Below are positions 4,584-5,928 of a stretch of DNA of 5,928 nt, piece by piece. The stretch comes from Thermoprotei archaeon. GTDB taxonomy: Archaea > Thermoproteota > Thermoprotei_A > Sulfolobales > Ignisphaeraceae. The number at the start of each line of letters is the position of its first letter. The stretch's first letter is position 1. Made by a program: the position numbers and the translations under genes. The notes beneath the pieces were generated by a model, which saw only the letters and a program-made list of their open reading frames with translations, searched no databases and had not been told where the DNA came from. Location: assembly GCA_003661865.1 (NCBI GenBank), contig QMWY01000084.1, positions 1-5,928 on the forward strand, given 5' to 3'.

Positions 4584-5784
4584 GAGGAGCTACCTAGAGG
4601 GTGTTAAGGAGAGGGCTCGTAGGGCGCTATCGAAGCCCTCGCCCTACGGCCCCGATGTAGACATTGCGCGCTTCGCCCCCGCCTCGGGGGACGCCGACCT
4701 CGGCGACCCCAGGGTTGTCTCTAGGGCTGCTGAGGTCGGCGTCAACCTGCGCGGGGCCTCGAGGGGGTTCTACTACCAGGTGGACAGCGTTGTGAAGATG
4801 TACAGGAGCCTGGTGCCGGGCCTAGAGATCATGAGGATCGACGAGGCTATTGAGGAGAGATGGGATGAGATCGAGCCCTACCTCTGGAGGGCGGTGGCCC
4901 CAGACACCGATAAGTACACGGCCCTGGTTGCGCTGAGGGGTATGGGGGGGTACTTCATAAGGGTTAGGAGGGGTGTGAGGGTAGAGCTCCCGATACAGGC
5001 CTGCTTCTTCCTAACCGGGGGTGCGCAGCTCCTGCACAACATCGTGGTTCTCGAGCCTGGTGCCGAGGCTACGGTGGTTACGGGGTGCACGGCTATGAGG
5101 GAGAGGCCGGGGCTCCACGTAGGGATCACCGAGGTCTTCGTGGGCGAGGGGGCCAGGGTTGTGGACATCATGGTTCACTCGTGGGGCAGGGCTATGCATG
5201 TGAGGCCCCGCACCGGGGTTGTTGTGGAGCACGGGGGGTCCTACGCGAGCCTTTACATAAATATGAGCCGCGTCGAGACCCTGCAGACGATGCCTAGGGT
5301 GAGGCTCGTTGGCGAGGGCTCCAGGGCGTACACAGCATCCATCGTTCTGGGCCTCGGGAGCTCGGTCCTCGACGTGGGGAGCCTGGTCGAGCTCGGGGGC
5401 TGTGGCGCCTCGGCCCAGAACATAGGCAGGGCCGTTGCTAGGGATAGCAGCTCCGTGGTCTCGAGGCTCGCTGTCGTGGGCGCCGCCCCGGGTACCCGGG
5501 GCTATGTGGAGTGCAGTGGGCTTATGCTGAGCCCCAGCGCCTCTATAGAGGCTGTGCCGGCCCTCAGGGCCCTTGTCGAGGATTCCGAGCTGTTCCACGA
5601 GGCCTCTATAGGGAGGCTGAGGGACGAGGACATAGCCTACCTGGTCTCCAAGGGCCTCTCTAGGCGCGAGGCCATAGCCATGCTCGTGAGGGGCTTTGTG
5701 GAGATCGACCTCGGGTTCCTAACGCCGCAGGTTAGGGAGGGGCTTAGGAGGACACTGGACATGCTCGCCGAGAGGAGCCTGTGA
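4576..5784 (+). CDS. sufB: Fe-S cluster assembly scaffold SufB
   Basis: A 402-residue SufB/SufD-family beta-helix protein, the scaffold on which SufC helps build Fe-S clusters. A helical N-terminus (about 1-110) precedes the right-handed beta-helix, which begins near GYFIRVRRGVRVELPIQ (125-141), and a helical tail follows HEASIGRLRDEDIAYLVSKG (341-360). Comparison with E. coli SufB as I recall it places C171 (GCTAM) at C254, C313 (VECSG) at the essential C405, and E342 (HEAS) at E434. The C313 to H341 spacing of 28 equals the E. coli spacing. These residues make it SufB-like rather than SufD-like. It is short (E. coli SufB has 495 residues), mostly at the N-terminus. ATG 4576 has GGGGAGG (4564-4570) 5 nt upstream, inside sufC. 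No sufD, sufS or sufU is in the window, which fits the minimal two-gene systems of many archaea and anaerobes. Confidence 0.9.
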   Translation: MGRRSYLEGVKERARRALSKPSPYGPDVDIARFAPASGDADLGDPRVVSRAAEVGVNLRGASRGFYYQVDSVVKMYRSLVPGLEIMRIDEAIEERWDEIEPYLWRAVAPDTDKYTALVALRGMGGYFIRVRRGVRVELPIQACFFLTGGAQLLHNIVVLEPGAEATVVTGCTAMRERPGLHVGITEVFVGEGARVVDIMVHSWGRAMHVRPRTGVVVEHGGSYASLYINMSRVETLQTMPRVRLVGEGSRAYTASIVLGLGSSVLDVGSLVELGGCGASAQNIGRAVARDSSSVVSRLAVVGAAPGTRGYVECSGLMLSPSASIEAVPALRALVEDSELFHEASIGRLRDEDIAYLVSKGLSRREAIAMLVRGFVEIDLGFLTPQVREGLRRTLDMLAERSL

Positions 5785-5807
5785 CCCCGCCATCTTCAGG
5801 GGTTAGG

Positions 5808-5816
5808 TGTAAAAAC
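5808..5816 (+). promoter_or_regulatory. Possible TATA-like element before the last gene
   Basis: TGTAAAAAC is the only A/T-rich block between sufB and the next start codon. Its centre is 42 nt before ATG 5854, a spacing like that of the other promoters here. The element departs from consensus, and the predicted transcription start would fall close to the ribosome site, so the call is weak. Confidence 0.25.
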
Positions 5817-5823
5817 TCTGCTG

Positions 5824-5841
5824 ACCTCCTAGCGGGGAGGT
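5824..5841 (+). promoter_or_regulatory. Hairpin covering the Shine-Dalgarno sequence of the last gene
   Basis: ACCTCC (5824-5829), a six-base spacer TAGCGG and GGAGGT (5836-5841) form a perfect 6-bp stem. The right arm is the Shine-Dalgarno sequence GGAGGTG (5836-5842), 11 nt before ATG 5854. The left arm is the same as the anti-Shine-Dalgarno core of 16S rRNA. In messages reading through from sufB, the stem would hide the ribosome site. Confidence 0.45.
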
Positions 5842-5853
5842 GCTGGGAGAGCC

Positions 5854-5928
5854 ATGGATGGGCAGAGGGCTGCTGCGCTGGTGCTGGCCATAGGGTCCGT
5901 AACGGCGTTCGGGGAGAACATACTGTAC
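5854..5928 (+). CDS. N-terminal fragment of a probable membrane protein
   Basis: Only 25 codons are present, running off the right edge. After a short polar start (MDGQR), the sequence becomes a hydrophobic stretch, AAALVLAIGSVTAFG, that could be the first membrane helix of a transporter; an MFS-type permease would begin like this, but the fragment is too short to name. ATG 5854 is preferred because the overlapping ATG 5858 frame hits a stop after 11 codons. A strong GGAGGTG lies 11 nt upstream, with a closer GGGAG at 5845-5849. It follows sufB by 69 nt on the same strand and may be read both from its own promoter and by read-through. Confidence 0.6.
   Translation, partial: MDGQRAAALVLAIGSVTAFGENILY

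Noticed and set aside
5011..5598. - strand ORF antisense to sufB
   Set aside because: His/Pro/Gly/Arg-rich shadow frame without family features; sufB motifs are intact on the + strand.
5785..5802. CCCC...GGGG stem after sufB as a terminator
   Set aside because: Only 4 bp with a 10-nt loop and no T-run; read-through to the next gene seems more likely.

Overview
The window looks like a stretch of a hyperthermophilic crenarchaeal (Desulfurococcales-like) chromosome. The sequence-based reasons are heavy use of AGG and ATA codons, TTG and GTG start codons, TATA-type promoters about 40-45 nt ahead of start codons, and Shine-Dalgarno-like GGTG/GGAGG boxes. The protein families fit this too: an MthK-type potassium channel and a SufC-SufB pair with no separate SufD. 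The species call is an inference.

Layout. 1-204 is the 3' end of an NDP-sugar epimerase/dehydratase gene on the + strand. It is followed after 6 nt by a two-helix RCK potassium channel gene (211-1257). A HAD-superfamily hydrolase gene on the - strand (1202-1882) converges on it and overlaps its last 56 bases. 1895-2561 has no intact gene. It holds a dead glycosyltransferase-2-like fragment on the - strand, a degenerate copy of the epimerase 3' end on the + strand, and a nested inverted repeat with a T-rich terminator. Next comes a divergent pair that seems to share one quasi-palindromic TATA box: a small unknown protein (- strand, 2562-2888) and a metal-dependent TIM-barrel protein of the sugar isomerase/endonuclease IV fold (2972-3790). 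After that, with its own promoter, comes a sufC-sufB operon (3846-4583 and 4576-5784) with overlapping genes. The window ends in the start of a probable membrane protein gene (5854 onward) whose Shine-Dalgarno sequence is one arm of a hairpin.

Function. SufC (ATPase) and SufB (scaffold with the key cysteines and glutamate kept) form a minimal Fe-S cluster assembly unit. The epimerase fragment, the glycosyltransferase remnant and the second epimerase remnant suggest that the left side was once a larger surface-polysaccharide or glycosylation locus, now eroded. No clearly new multigene system is evident. The most interesting points are the symmetric divergent promoter, the loss of MthK-type calcium ligands and the possible internal start in the channel gene, the epimerase remnant, and the hairpin over the last gene's ribosome binding site.
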